64,000 bases of DNA from Triglochin maritima. Taxonomy: Eukaryota > Streptophyta > Magnoliopsida > Alismatales > Juncaginaceae. Below, piece by piece: positions 20,546 through 34,300 of this stretch. Position 1 is the first letter of the stretch. Every line of letters starts with the position of its first letter. Location of the stretch: assembly GCA_963682175.1 (NCBI GenBank), contig OY821786.1:36883501-36947500 (forward strand), in the 5' to 3' direction. The notes below the pieces were generated by a model, which searched no databases, was not told the origin of the DNA, and worked only from the letters and a program-made list of their open reading frames with translations. The position numbers were made by a program, and so were the translations under genes.

Positions 20546-21721
20546 TAATATTAAAAAAAAGTTAAAACATACAAATGTTCTCCCAACATGTTGATAGATG
20601 CTAATGACATTATCGTGGTTGGTGCTGCAACAGATGCCGAAGGTTTGGATGTTGTTGTCATCATGTCAAATGTGTCAATCTCCGACCATGACGATTGTTT
20701 CGTACCGGATGTTGCGGATCATGAGGTTGAGCTAGAAGTTCTTTTATTGCTGCCTCCGATCATCTCCAACTTCCACGATGGCATCATGCCGAGAGTATTG
20801 GAGCTCAAGGGATCATTGGATTGTGGTGCCACATTTTCGCCTTCTGAATGGTTTATCCACGTTGCGGCCGCCTCGATAAGACAAGACGGTTCATTTCTTC
20901 AAAATCGTAATCATCAGCAAGAGAAGGATCCGCCAATTTGCTCAAATGCTCTTCTTCCAATGTAATTAAGTGTGCAAGCAATTAGATGCCAAAATACAAT
21001 GAATTTAATTAATTATATGTACTTACATATTATTTTAGTTGATGCCTAACATGATGATCGATGTACCCACATGACCAAGCTTTGGCTCCTGGAATCCACG
21101 AGCAGGAGGGGGCAGATTGAGGAGGAGGAGGAGGAGGAGGAGAGGGCGTCGGCGGCGTTGTCCTCAAGCTTGCAATATTGGTTATAATCAAATGTTTCTA
21201 CGTAAAAACGTTGTTACGGTGCATTTAAGTGTCTTTGTTAGAGTGTCATCTCTTTCATCATTACATTTTGTGACATCAAAGAGCTCTCTTCCAAGTAATT
21301 AATTGTAATGACAGGGGAAAAATCTTAATGAGTAGAGTGGTACGTTCTTTTGTAACCCGACGTGAAATGTATGTTCTTTTTTAGTTTCATTTCGTTTCTA
21401 CGTTTAATCACCATTGCCCAATGGTATATGATATTGGTTGATCTCATCTGAAATTTCGAAATCGGAATTTTTGATAATTTATGATAAGTTGAGTTCCAAT
21501 TGAATTTCAAATTATTGTTTGGAATCCAATAAATCTGTTACATTATCCTTGATGTACGTATTTTTTGTTTCATCGGACCAAGAAATTGCGATCAACTTTT
21601 TAGAGATTGAGGTTTAATTGAACTCTTTTTATTGTTAGTGACAAAAAAGAAAATTCAAACGAATGCAAATTTAACTAAGCACAATCTTTCTTATGATTTT
21701 TGCAGTGCCGCACTTTGAAAA
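20546..21721. other. Intergenic; GGA-rich tract, no supported gene
   Basis: A 125-codon + frame (20588-20965) looks like a chance opposite-strand frame. The minus strand of the same stretch reads HLSKLADPSLADDYDFEE in the other direction, which is more protein-like but is broken by a stop. 21117-21147 is a (GGA)n tract. The remainder is AT-rich with nothing recognised. Confidence 0.35.
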
Positions 21722-21956
21722 TGTAACATCCTCAACAGCGGAAAAAATTTAATTTTTTTACATATAATCAAACATGAGGATATTACAGAAAACACAGGAA
21801 ACCGGCGCACCAACATATATATAATATATATCTGAGAGTTTAAAAGTGTGATTACAACAAAAACTACAGGAAAATACACATGTAATCACTAAAACTTCAA
21901 AAAGAAAAAACAAGATCTGGCTCCAGACACTCTCCTCCTCAGTCACCACCTCCTAG
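21722..21956 (-). repeat. Chromovirus-related LTR end fragment
   Basis: It begins TGTAACATCCTCAACAGCGG and keeps the order of landmarks of the main element's LTR start: a T/A-rich run, 'ggcgcacc', 'gattacaacaaaa', 'gatctggctcc' and a CACC-rich stretch. It is strongly diverged and fades out near 21956. It is an isolated piece with no internal region. Confidence 0.65.
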
Positions 21957-22824
21957 TGCCGCACCACACCGTTCACCGCCCCCTCGTCTCCAACCCCATC
22001 CGCAAGTCCACCATTCGCTCTGTCATTCGCTCCACTATTGACAGCTTTCATCGCGGTCGAGAGAGAAAGGGTTTGGCCTTTTCAAGTTTAGGGTTTTGGG
22101 TAAAGTGAAACTTTTGATGTTGTTAACATAGACTATTTTATATCAAAACTTTTGATTTCGAATTGAAATAAAAATTATATCAACACATTTGATGGGTAAA
22201 GGTAAAATGTTGCAGTTTTGCTTTACTAGTTAAATGAAATCTTGCTTGCATTTGGGTCCTTAAAACTAAGTCATTGCTAGATCTCTTGTACATTTATATG
22301 TGTATGTGTGTATATGTTCGCAATGTGTGCTTGTTATATCTTCCATTGCAATTGAGTTATTTTTGTTTTTAGTCTATTATTTACGAAAATAAACATTAAA
22401 AGACACGTCCGAATGCATTTTTTTCCTTTTCTTAAGATATGTTATATTCTAATTGGAACTAAGCTAGAATTGTTCTTTGTTATTGCACCAATCCTCCCAC
22501 ATCAGCTCCAAGAAAAAAAGAGAGTTTCTACTATTTCGGTGTTTTAATTATTTCATATATTCTTCGAACTAACATTGTCCTCTCAATTTAACCAACTGCA
22601 AGACCAACAACATCAACAACATATCTGTACAATTTATATTAATTTTTCTTTTATACATGAACAAGACTTTAATTAACATGTATGTCTAATTCTTCACTTC
22701 TGGTCTTATGTAAGTAACGTTACATAATTACGTCATTCCCACTCGATAAGTCAAAACAAAATAAACATCATCATCTATAAAAAAAAACAAATTGAATGGA
22801 TTAAACAACAAGCAACACACTTAT

Positions 22825-23121
22825 CTAATCTGCCTGAGTGGCTGCGTCGATGGTTGTCTTCTTGGCTGCATTGATGGTTATCTCGGTCATGTCGGCCATC
22901 ATGATTTCATCTTCTGGTGTACATACCCTTGTTTTCAAATTTGAAAGTTCACGTTCAATGGCCAACAATTTGAGCCAAGTTGGACTCTGTAAATGATCTT
23001 GATGCATCTTTAGCACGTTGCTCACCATTGAATTCCTTGTGATGACGTTCCTTGAGGTAATGTCGAGGTTGGTTTGAACAACCGTTTCTAGTTGATGAAG
23101 CTTACAATGAAACTCACTCAT
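22825..23121 (-). other. Unrecognised 98-codon open frame
   Basis: The minus-strand frame starts MSEFHCKLHQLETVV and is predicted to be largely helical, with an acidic middle and a TTIDAATQAD end. No family is recognised and no splice partners are obvious. It could be a fragment of a decayed gene. The surrounding 22000-24180 DNA is AT-rich intergenic sequence. Confidence 0.2.
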
Positions 23122-24184
23122 TGTTTGGTCTCAGGCATTGTGTTCCGAACGACTCCATTTCCTATCACATTCTCCATCACCAAACGAACGAACTAGATTA
23201 GAATGAGGAGAAGAAGAATGTTTTGTAAATGAAGGCACGCACGACCATTTCGGATTAGGACCATAAATGTGACAGATTTAACCCGCCAACCCGTCTCGTC
23301 TAATGCGGACTGTGGACAAAAAAACTCAATCTGCCACCCACACAATTCAATGATTCATACTCATGTTTGCCCCTCGTTCAAGTTGACTTAGGTTGGTCTC
23401 TGTAATTCTGGTACGAGTCCACGTGAACAACCTTTCTCGTGAGTTTCTACACTCTTAGTTGTCTATGAATTGAATTCTAGACATAATCTCGATACCCTTA
23501 GAGCATCAACTATCATGACCTAGGTCATGTACACTCTCTTATTTTCTCTCTTTATTAATTTCTTTATCAATTTTTATTTTATTCCAAAATTATTTATATT
23601 TACCAAAAACATTAATAATCTATTTGGAAAAACCAAAATACCAATAAATCTCGTATTTCCAAATTACATTTTTTATATTTAACCCTCTAATTATTATAAC
23701 AAATACAAAAACAAAACCAAAAACAAAACCAAAATACCAATAAATCTTGTATTGTTATTGTTTTATCATTTTTAATCTATTTTTTAAATCTTATTTTTTT
23801 TTAAATATTTTAAAATATGTTTGTAATTGTTTTTATTTTTAAATTTTTTAAATTTTATTTTTAAATTTTTCCAGAATTGACCTCCACAAATGAGTACAGT
23901 GAGTGCACACACCCCACAGTCTTGACAACCTCACCTATTTTTAGTTTTAATTTTTGTTTAATATTTAGTTGTAAATAATTCATTACGATGGATAAGAGAA
24001 TTTGTATTTTTATTGAATAAAATAACCCAACTTTTCAATATGCTATCTCTTATACATCATTTGGAGGTAGACTTTGAAAAGAATAAAAAAATTAAAAATT
24101 AAAAACAATTATAAAACATATTTTAAAAAAAGTAATTATAAATCATTTATAATAAAAAAACAAAAACAAAAAAATAATAAAACC

Positions 24185-24305
24185 AGCGACCGACCTGGTC
24201 ATGACCAGGTCGCTACAGCGACTTGGTCGACGACCGGGTCGTCCCTCATGCGACCAGGTCAGTCGCCTATGTGGCAACCTCGATGACCGCACATAGGCGA
24301 TGGTC
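24185..24305. repeat. Palindromic GACCAGGTCG cluster
   Basis: 24191-24212 is a perfect 22-base palindrome centred on GGTCATGACC. Further GACC/GGTC and CGACC/GGTCG elements and the pair CCTATGTGG/CCGCACATAGG follow to 24305. The composition contrasts sharply with the AT-rich flank. It resembles the subterminal palindromic blocks of the hAT relics elsewhere in the window but lacks identifiable ends. Confidence 0.6.
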
Positions 24306-24550
24306 TTATGCAACATCCTCAAGCAACGTATGCTGCAATCAGAGGTGGTTTGTCACGTCAAGAAAATATTAGGACATGAACCCAATGGGAAACCCAAAGA
24401 TAATCACGAACCTGAAGAACTCATACTTAAACAAGTCATACAAATATCAGCAGCCCTACTTATTACAAAAGATTGTTCACTAAATACTGCTTAACAAACC
24501 GAGCAATTCTTTAATATACCTCCAAACAATTGAAAAATATTGTTTTTTTT

Positions 24551-26157
24551 TCATTCGAAATCCTCCCCTGAGTTCTGGAGATAGACGACCGCCAAGGTGA
24601 CGAGTGATGCGTAAACAGAATTAGGTAACTTCTGGACAGCCTTGCCCACACCAGGAACACCTTCGGTTGCCCTCTTCGAAAGCATTGCTACAGTTGGGGC
24701 CACAAGCAATGCTATGATCAAATTTCGGCTAACCACAGTTAGTGTATCAGCAGTTACTTTCTTGATGAATTCAGCGAATTCCTCCCGATCAAGAAGGCCA
24801 TCAAGGTTAATATCAGACTCCTGTGCACAACAACATAGCAGTTAACGTATGTAAGTTGATCATATCAATGCATGTGAGAAACAATAATAGAAGATAAACC
24901 ACAAGCTTTTAATGGCTGTATATGGTAATTGATTGGTTTAACGTTGTCTTTTATAGTGAAATAAAAAAAACATTACGGGTAAAGTGGGAGTATGCTACCT
25001 CCATGATATATTTCATTTTGTCTTTAGATGGTGGATCACAATGGGGCCCTGGCAAGTGCTTGTTGATATCACTGGAACAAAGATGACATTAATTGTAAGG
25101 GGAAAAAACATGAAATCCCATTGACAATAAATGAGGAGCATGAGCAGAAAAAAAACCATTTCCCCCATGAATACTAGGATCGTGAAGAGTGGTGTGGTTC
25201 AGTGGTATCAAAAACATGACAACCCCATTTTGCAGCAAGACTTGCGAAACATTAGTGAAAAAACGGTAGTGGTATTTCTTTTAACTTTCAGAAATGCAAA
25301 TTCATTGCATTGCACCCATTCGATTACATCCTAGACCACTTGGAACCGAGTTTCCAAAACTCATGGTTTGCAAATGTTTTGTTTTGAGAGGTGAGTTTTG
25401 AACTCTCCAAACTCACTTTTATGAAACTACAAGCATATTTTGTAAGGGAAAACATAGTTTAGAAGTGGGTTTCATATGATTACATGTACAAGTTACTAAG
25501 TAACCCTTTTGGTGGACAAGTATCATGTAAACACAGAACTTACCCTACAGTCATTTTGGTTTGGATGATTATTTTAAAAACACAAAAGAGTTGCTTGGAT
25601 TTTGGCCCCATTTGGAACAAAAATTGTGTCTTAATCTCAGACAAACATACATTTGTCTTTACAGTAGATAAGTTAAAAATCCAGCACATAAATTAAACAT
25701 TACAATCACATAAGGGATGATTTCACAAATACTACCCAACAATATCACCAATGCCCTTTAATGGTTCGTAACTTCATATTCATACTAACAAACCTGACTT
25801 TTTTAAGAAAACCTAAACATTTACAAAAATCACCCTTACAAAAGTTTAAAGATCGAATTTTATTCAATATAATATGTAATTTGTGTCAGAATGAAAACCC
25901 CTAAAAAGAGAGAACGCAGCAACCACAGTAGTCTTTTTCCAAACCAAAAAAGATGCAATCTTTATTAGAAAGAAGGGGAAAAAAGGGTACTTGTAGATGT
26001 GGAGGACGGCGATGTAGAGGTCATCGAGGGCGAGGTTGTCCTTGCCGGTGTCATCTTTGATACGATCGAAGACCTTATCGGTTATCTTCCGGATCTGCTT
26101 CTCCTTCCACCTCTTCCCGTGGAATTTGTCTTCAAGACAACCCAAAATTTGCCCCAT
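24551..26157 (-). CDS. EF-hand calcium-binding membrane-associated protein (3 exons, 169 aa)
   Basis: Exons on the minus strand are 25991-26157, 24999-25071 and 24551-24820 (167 + 73 + 270 bases, frame kept). Donors are ACAA|GTACCC and GAG|GTAGCA; acceptors are CCAG|TGATATC and ACAG|GAGTCT. The start is MGQILGCLEDKF. Residues 20-50 form a degenerate first EF-hand region (KITDKVFDRIKDD). The second loop is canonical (DINLDGLLDREE), with all calcium-ligand positions filled. After it comes a hydrophobic C-terminal part (LIIALLVAPTVAM and VYASLVTLAVVYL) around a conserved RATEGVPGVGK motif. I recall a small plant family of such EF-hand proteins with no assigned function. The hydrophobic tail suggests attachment to a membrane, possibly in an organelle. 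Confidence 0.88.
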
Positions 26158-26223
26158 TTTTTGGTCGTCCACTCCAGAAACAGAACAGAACAAACAAATC
26201 AGATATCAGATATGATATGATAT

Positions 26224-26815
26224 AAGGGTGGGAAATTTGCGTCACGACACGATAATAAGACGCGACTCAAATAAGTTTAGGTCGTTATCGGGTTGACGCG
26301 ATTCACCTAGTCAGTAAATGGATCAGTTTAATAAATGTAACCCATTACTAACCTATTTATTTATATAATACGGTCAAGATCCGGAAACACCATCTTATTT
26401 ATTTAAAACTCTTTCGATCTCACTATTAGATTAATTATGATTAATCTGTAGTTAATATCTAATGTTAAATCATTGTATAAGTATAACCGTCATAACCTTA
26501 ATTTACCTTACAATTTAAGATGAATGATGGATATAGTAGGAACTTAAACTAATTAGATTAAGCATAGTATATGTACGTATTCAGATCATATAACTATTAT
26601 ATGAGTAAGCATAATCCGAACTCGAACATTGGCCATTTAATAAATAAGTTAAATGGGTTGGGTCGGGTTTTGACACGATTTTAGATTGATCGAGTTTGGA
26701 TTTTTCTTTTCAACTTGTATAATAAATGGGTCAAATTTGGGTTTGCATAAATCGGGTCGGATTGTAAATAAGTTTGACACAAACATGATATGACAACCTA
26801 TATAGTTACTCCTAA
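26224..26815. mobile_element. Possible MITE
   Basis: Tracts rich in GGGTCGGGTT and ACACGA sequence near both edges, flanked on each side by ATATGATATGATA, suggest a small transposon upstream of the EF-hand gene. The inverted termini are weak (TAAGGGTGGG against TAGGAGTAAC), so the call is tentative. Confidence 0.35.
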
Positions 26816-27235
26816 TATGATATGATACCGAAGGTTGAAGTGGTGTGGAGGATTTTTCTTTTGTTTTTTTGAATTAAATATTACTTTATTATGTTTTATT
26901 ATTATAAAAATGGGCCATGTTCAATACATCTCGACTTGGTGTGATTGAAATTTAGAAAATTAAGAGATGTCTAGAACTGCATTTGTACAAACTTCCTCCC
27001 AATTTAGGGTGGAAGTTGTCGAAGTCACTCTTAATACATATTTAAAATCTTGGAAGTCCTTTTTCTTAATGAGTCGGCTTACAAGTCGAGCATATTCCGA
27101 ATCTTGTCAACTTACGAGCTCGTCAAAACATACAATAATATACCTAAATTTTTCTAAAAGTTTAGGTATTAAATATAAAACATTTGATTTTATGACCAAC
27201 TCACCAACACTTATATATGTCTGTGGGGGTAGGGG

Positions 27236-28045
27236 TAGGGGTGTAATCGATCTCTAAACGAGCGATCCGAATCTGCTCAAGATTGGCTCATTAAGGGTTT
27301 CGAGCGGAAAATTCTGCTCGTGCTCGGTTCGACCTACTCGCGAGCGGCTCACGAGCGGCTCGTTAACCTGAATCTTTTTTTTGCATTGAATTGCTAATAA
27401 TGTTGTCCTAACAAGTAAATTATAAGATTACTTAAGACAAATATAATAATAGTTACTAACATAATTTTAAAATTAATACCTAACATAAAACACAATCTTA
27501 TAAATTATACGACAACATCAACATCTTATAAATAAAATTATACACTTAGATCAAACAAAATCAACACAATCTTAAAATCAAACACAATCTCTTAAATTAT
27601 AGGACAACTCACAACATCAACATCTTATAAATAAGATCATCCACCTGACCCAAACTTTAATTTATTTGAACTTTTGGTGTAGAAAAGAATGAGAAAAAGA
27701 AAAGAAATAATAATAATGGAAAACGAAAAGTTTAGGACTAATAAGGTTTTGATTCTTATGAGTTTTTGGTTTGGTTTGTTGAATGAATTGTTGGGTTTGG
27801 TAAATTAGGTTATTAAATGAGTTTAAGACTTAACCGATTGGGTAATTGGATAGAATATTCAGGTTAATCAAATAATTGGATATAATAATCAGGTTTCGAG
27901 CGATAATTGAGCGAACACCGAGCGAGCAGGGTTTGCTCGTGTTCGGCTCGTTACTAACCGATCCGAGCAATTTCGAGCAAAATCGGAGCAAAATCGAGCG
28001 AACATCGAGCGATCTATCGATCCCGAGCAGAACTTGACAGCCCTA
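27236..28045. mobile_element. hAT-type MITE (810 bp)
   Basis: It starts TAGGGGTGTAATCG and ends CTTGACAGCCCTA, giving short inverted termini TAGGG(G/C)TGT. It is flanked by a perfect 8-bp target duplication GGTAGGGG at 27228-27235 and 28046-28053. Subterminal regions on both sides are packed with CGAGC/GCTCG motifs. There is no coding capacity. It lies about 350 bases upstream of the ORC3 start codon. Confidence 0.88.
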
Positions 28046-28321
28046 GGTAGGGGTGATAGTGTTAGTGTTAGGGAGGGGTTGTTTAAAAGAGACATCGATT
28101 CAAATTCTTGTCCCACATGTTAATATCTCATAATGCAAATGGTGTGGGTATCTCGGGATTTGTAGCATGACCGACATCCAAAGGACGATGGTCAAAACAA
28201 AAAAACTCACTTACACTGATAAGCAATTAAGTGAAGAATAATAGTGTTTAAGTTGTATTTTAACGATTGATGCCGATAGCGAAACTTGAAGCGGGTCGGA
28301 TTCGGGTTAGCCCGATGGACC

Positions 28322-28346
28322 TATATAAACCCCATTCCCGCCAAAA
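28322..28346 (+). promoter_or_regulatory. TATA box and E2F-like site of the ORC3 promoter
   Basis: TATATAAAC at 28323-28331 lies about 70 bases before the ATG. Next to it, 28335-28345 reads TTCCCGCCAAA, close to the E2F consensus TTTSSCGC. A second related motif (TTTTCCGCCCAAA) is at 28378-28390. Plant ORC genes are known to be E2F-responsive at the G1/S transition, which fits. Confidence 0.6.
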
Positions 28347-28395
28347 CACACTCCCACCCAAACTGACGAAACCCTAATTTTCCGCCCAAATCCCA

Positions 28396-31300
28396 ATGCC
28401 GGACTCCGACTCCGACTCTCCGCCGCCGTCCTCCGACCACGACCTCCAGGTTCGTCTTGTCCTCATCATACCTTTCCATCCCAATCCCCCCCTAATCCCC
28501 TCTCTTCTCCGTAGCCCTTCTTCGTGCTCCGGGTGGAAAAACCGACTTTCGAGGAAAAGAGCCCCAGGAAAGGGAGGAGGAAGGTCGCGGAAGGGAAGGT
28601 GGAGGAGTTGGACGATGGTAAGGTCGAGGAGTTGAGGTCGCGGGCCTTCAAGGAGACGTGGGGGAAGATAGAATCCACCATTCAGGTTTGCTTTTGCGAT
28701 TTTGTTTTAGTGGTTTTGTGGTCGTTGGAAGCCTAAATGTCCGTTTGGAATTGACCGATTCTCGGAATCAGTTTCCAAACTTACCACAGTGTTAGGGTCA
28801 GCTTGGAATCACATTTTCATGACTGGATTTTCTAAAACATGACCGGATCTCAGAATTAGTTCCCAAAGATACCACAGTGTTTGGGTCCGTTTCAAATCAC
28901 ATTTTCCTTGGAATCAAACAGGATGGATCACGGATTTTAGTTCCCAAATGTATCACAGTGTTAGGGTCAGTTTGGAATCACATTTTCCTAACCAGATTTT
29001 CTAAAATTTGACCGGATCATGGAATTAGTTCCTGGATGTGCCATAGTGTTAGGGTCCCTTTGGAATTTCATTTTGATAATCAGACATTATAAAACCAAAT
29101 CTCAAAATTCAGCTCCACAATGTACCTGGGGTCAGAAATTGACCAACAATGGGTCACTTTCTTTATCTTAATGAGTCCAAATTAAGTGTAGAAATTTGGT
29201 TTACTTTTATACTAGCCTCAGATTAATGTAGAAACATAATCCTTCATGCCTATGTTTGGGAGAACTATATGTGTTTTGCACTTCTACTTACAAATATTCG
29301 TATCTAGGATGTGCTTAGACGCAGCAATCTTGGCCTTTTTTACGAGGTTCATAAATGGATATTGGAGGCATTTGCGGAAATGCAATCTGTCAGAAGGGCA
29401 CACACAAAATCAGACATCATTCAACCTTACCCACTTATCACTAATGTGATCTGCAATCAAATTCCAACAGCAATGATCCTGACACGTACAGTCTCTTGTA
29501 CCATATATGCTGCTATTTCAAATTTTCAATTACATTTTACGATTTAGATGGATAATTTACCATGTTGATTGCAGGAAATGTTGAGTTTGTTGATGACCTG
29601 CTTACGTTCAGAGAGCTTGGTGTTTACTTGAAAACAAATGCCTGTCATGTAGCCAACCTTTCCTCTTTGAACTTTACGGCTAAGCAGGGGGTTGGTGGTT
29701 GTATCGGGGGCTTACTGAGGCAATTTCTTGTGGTCCGGTCTGATGTAAGGGTTTGTCTATGCTGATTTATGTGCCTCACAAACAATCTTTTAGGATGAAA
29801 AGATAACTCTTTCATGTTCTCTATAATAGGCAGTTGACCTATCAACTCTATGCTCATGGTATGTTGAACCAGAGAACTACAACAAACCCTTGGTTGTAAT
29901 TATCGATGATACAGAACAGTGCAATGGTACTGTCTTGTCAGAGTTCATTTTGATGACGAGGTACTTTTGTCTTGTTTTACGCAACCCATTTATGCACAAT
30001 CTCCTTAGCTATTTTTGTATTTTCCCCTGCTTTATGTTTGCAAGCTGTCCTTTCCCCCATACTGGTATAAGACACAACTAAAAGAAAGCAGATTTATATT
30101 CATATTCGTGGTTCTAACCAGAAATGCCAACATTTCTAAGTTCTTGTGGGCATTATTATATAATTTATTTCATTTCAAAATCTGATTATGCACTCCATAC
30201 ATCATTTCCTTAGAGAAGAGAGTGCCAATATAGTAAAGGTGTCTGTTTCTTTTAATATTTCCAATAATTAATATTATGTTGTAGCAGATATGTTCAATAA
30301 TAATTTCTATTAGAATTAGATTATGTTAAAAGAGACATTCATCAATGTGACATGAATTTCGCCATTTGTTGGTATGGCTATAGTGCATGTACTTTTATTG
30401 AAGAAATTAAATCCATAACCACTTATATACTGACAAACTAAAAAGAACTAAACCCAGAAAGAAATCTAAACTACTTTCAACACTATTTTTTTTCCTTCAT
30501 CATACTTTCTGGCCTTCTAAGCCGGATCGATTTGGTTATTTGTAATTTTGTATTGCAGTGAATGGGTGATTAAGATTCCTGTAATTCTTGTACTTGGAAT
30601 TGCAACAACAGTTAATTCTCTAAGAAGTTTACTTCCATCGGATGCATTGAAACACCTGCAGCCTTGTAAATTTTCTTCGGAACCACCACAAGAAAGAATG
30701 AATTCTATAATAGAAGCTGTTCTCGTCAAACGTTGTTCAAGTTTCACAGTCAGTCACAAGGTGGCGTTGTTCTTGAGAAACTACTTTCTAAGACATGATG
30801 GAACTATTTCATCGTTTGTTAAGGCTTTAAAGGTAGTCACGCATATACATATTTATATGCTTCAGTGCTTTGAGATAATTTTCATGACCTTGGTCTAAAA
30901 TCTAAATATATTAGTTCAATGCAGATTGCATGCACCAAGCACTTCTTCATGGAACCTTTAAGTTTTTTAGGCCGGGAACTTGACAAAGACTCTGAGGTTG
31001 GGTTTTTTCTTTTCTCAAAGCACAAATTGGCTATACGCATTTTCTTTCACCAGCTAAGCAAGATTTTTGGGCCTCAGCACAAAGGCCGAGTTTAAAAATT
31101 CTCCAAGCATATCTCTTTGTTATATTATTACAAGAAGCAACTTTGTCAGGAATGTTTCTTGCCGTTATGTGCAATTAATAAATGTATTGTGTATTCTAGC
31201 AGTTTCGTTCTCTTAAATGAGAGGTGATGTTTTTTTGTTCATATAAGAAATAAGAAATCTTCGCAGCTGTTCTTTTTACACGACAATAAATGCTAATGAA

Positions 31301-34300
31301 AATTCCAATTTGTTATAATTGTTTGCATGTACAATTTAGGATTCTTAGTTCTAGTGGAATTTCAAGCTATTTTGCATATTTCGTTAGGATTTAGGAACAT
31401 TGTTCTTCCATCTTTTCATACTGGTTAGTTGGTGTTTCAATTTATTTTTCTTCTGCAGGAAAGTTACAAGTCATTGCCTAGTAAATTGCTCGACCATGCT
31501 TTCAGTCTTCCATCTTGCGAGAGGTATGTATGTGCAACATTCCATTGCAAGTTTACAATTGTTTGTTTATTGGGACCACTTCCTTTCTAACTACTTCCTT
31601 ACATGCTGAATTACGTGACGGTAATAGCACTACCAAAGGAAGCGGAGTTAACTTTCTTCAAGGGATGGTTGACTTAAAGAAATTACAGAGATGTGCAAGT
31701 GCTACACTTATGGTAAGCCTACTTAGTCATCATCATTGAATATCTTCCAGTTCTGACTTTGCACTTTTCCCTTGACTGAATTTGATTGAATAAGTTCAAA
31801 TAAGCGGCCTTTCTCAAAAAATTGTCATATCATCATAAATTTCACTATGCTGGTCAATCTAGTCTTGACAAGGAATTGAAAGATGGTTTTTTTATACCCT
31901 CTAGGGATCAAATATATCCAGTCATTTAATCTGATTACCAAAATAGAGGCAGCAATATAATAACTTATTTTAGAAAGGTAAACTAAATGCTACCATTGAT
32001 CTTTAATTGCATTCCTTAATGGATATTTCAGAATCAACTGATGAAATTAACGTACTCCACAACTCCATCTAGGGATTGGCATGACAGAATTTGTATTACT
32101 AACAGAGCAACAGATTATAATTGTGATTAACCTTCATTATCAGTTCCTTAAGTCTGTTACTTTGTGCCAACACTTAAATAGGTTCTTTTTTTAGATCAAT
32201 CAATAGTCACTACTGACATATAATCTTATCTTATAAACAACAGTGTGTAATTGAAGTAGGAAAGCTTAGCAAAGCACAGTTACTGGATATCTTCTGTGAA
32301 GCGTCTGACCCAGTTTCATACAAGAACAGGGCTTCAGATCTCGGTACTAAATCCTCAACAACGACTACTAGCCCTCATGGCTTTGTAAAAGCTGGATGTA
32401 TCACCCGGGTAATACATAAAATAAGGTACTCCTGTCTTCATATATTAGTACAAAAGAGTAGTAAATGAATGCTCATTTCAGACGCCTTTTATTTCTATTA
32501 TTTCTGTTGTTCATTTTGTCTTCTTCATTTGATGTGGTCACATTGTTCCATTTTCCTGGAAAAATGAAGGTATCATTATTAATCAAAGCAACTATACTTG
32601 TACCTGTTGGCACAAAAAAATGGCTAATATTTATAATTAAGAATTTTTTTAGTAGTTACTGGATGTGAAGTTTCTATGGCTTTGTTCTAACTGTTGCAAA
32701 AATAGAAAGTAGTGAAGAATCCACAATTTAGGGTTAATTACTAGTTTGAAGGAAAAGGTGAATTAGATGCCTTTGTCTTGTCCTTTGCACAAGATTTTGC
32801 CACTTATTGGCTTCAAAGTTGAGAATAAGGTTCCACATTGATCTATTAAAAGCACAGATAGCCACTTCCATTCCACTTGTATAGTTACTAGGTAGGTAGC
32901 AATACATATGCATTTAATCAAGTGCTCTCAAAACACCCAGAGTTCAATAATTATCACCAACATGGAGAGGAAGAAGCCGAAACAGTGTTTTTTATAATTT
33001 AGTGGAATGTTCGGGTAAATGATTTTATTCTTTCATTCCTATGATCGTAAATTGTCACATAGCCTAGAAAATGCAAAATTTTCAAGAAATAAAGCTTCTA
33101 ATCATTTCTTTGTTCTCTTCTCTTTTATGGTTTTCTAGAGATCTTCCAGTTGCTTCACTAACCCATATACTCAAGCTGTGGGCCGAACACACACAAGATT
33201 TTTCAGAGGTATACCTTATATTTAAATAGCATTGTCAGTTGCAACTCTTGTATCCCTTTTCTTTGCAATAGTGATGAAAAAATTGTTGGTTAACTGTAGA
33301 CTGTTTTACCAGTTTGTTCCTCTAATGAAACAGTAAGAGTCTTCTTCTACGTGTTCCTTGAATGATGTATTTTTTCTTCTCTCCTCATTGCTTTTCTCAG
33401 GTTCATGATAAAATAAAAGATCTGCAATCACTCCTGCAATCTATAGATGGTGACACAAGTGTGAGACAATTCCCACAAAGCAACCACAGGTAATTTTGGT
33501 TTACTATTTTTTATACCCAAATTACTTTTCTGACATAGACAGTTTCTAGTTCTGTAATGAAGACTATGCTTCACGTTATCAAGCTTTCGTCAGAGGGTAA
33601 TTGACATGAAAGTTTATAACGTGTTTATGTTCACTCGTCTCTGTGCTGGTAAAAAGTAAAAACATCAACAGTTGGTGATGAAGAGGTCTCTCCATCCCTA
33701 ATGGCCTATTTTGACAAGGAAAACTCCTTGTGTTTCCGGTGATGAATATTATTGCTAATAATATTGCACTGTGTTGTCTCATCAATTTTGAGTTTTTGAC
33801 AACGAACTGTATGGGCTCATTTATAGCGGTGTTAAATTTTCTTTTATAAGCGTTATATTTTTTTCTTTCAGGAACATGTCTCGCATTTTTTCGACCCTTG
33901 GGAAGGAAACTATGAAAGTAAATGAAAAGGCACTATTGCTGATGAACAGTATGGTCAGGTATCTGCAGAAATTCATAGAAAGCTTACCTTTATTGATTTT
34001 TGTTGCTATAGTTATGGTGATTATTGCTGTATGAGGGTTGTCTTCAAACTGAACAAAAAAATCCTTTCAAATTAATAGGATACTGAACAGAAAAAAGTTT
34101 CAGTGTTTTATCAGGTTCATTGGGATAAAAGATGGTTAAAAATATTGTGTAATCAGTTTTAAAGCTCTACCTGTACTTATAATTTTCTCTGTTTATATAT
34201 GTTTTTGCTTGTGAAACAGGGAATATTTGAAACCGATGGAGTGTATCCCTTTTCATGAAATCATTTGCTTTAAGCATGTTGATATACTAAAAAAAGTAAG

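Noticed and set aside
20588..20965. 125-codon + frame as a gene
   Set aside because: Acidic, valine-rich, and without domain; the reverse strand looks more protein-like, so it is probably a chance frame opposite a decayed transposon segment.
24074..24286. Lys/Asn-rich + frame next to the palindromic cluster
   Set aside because: The frame is AT-rich sequence run into the palindromes; no coding evidence.
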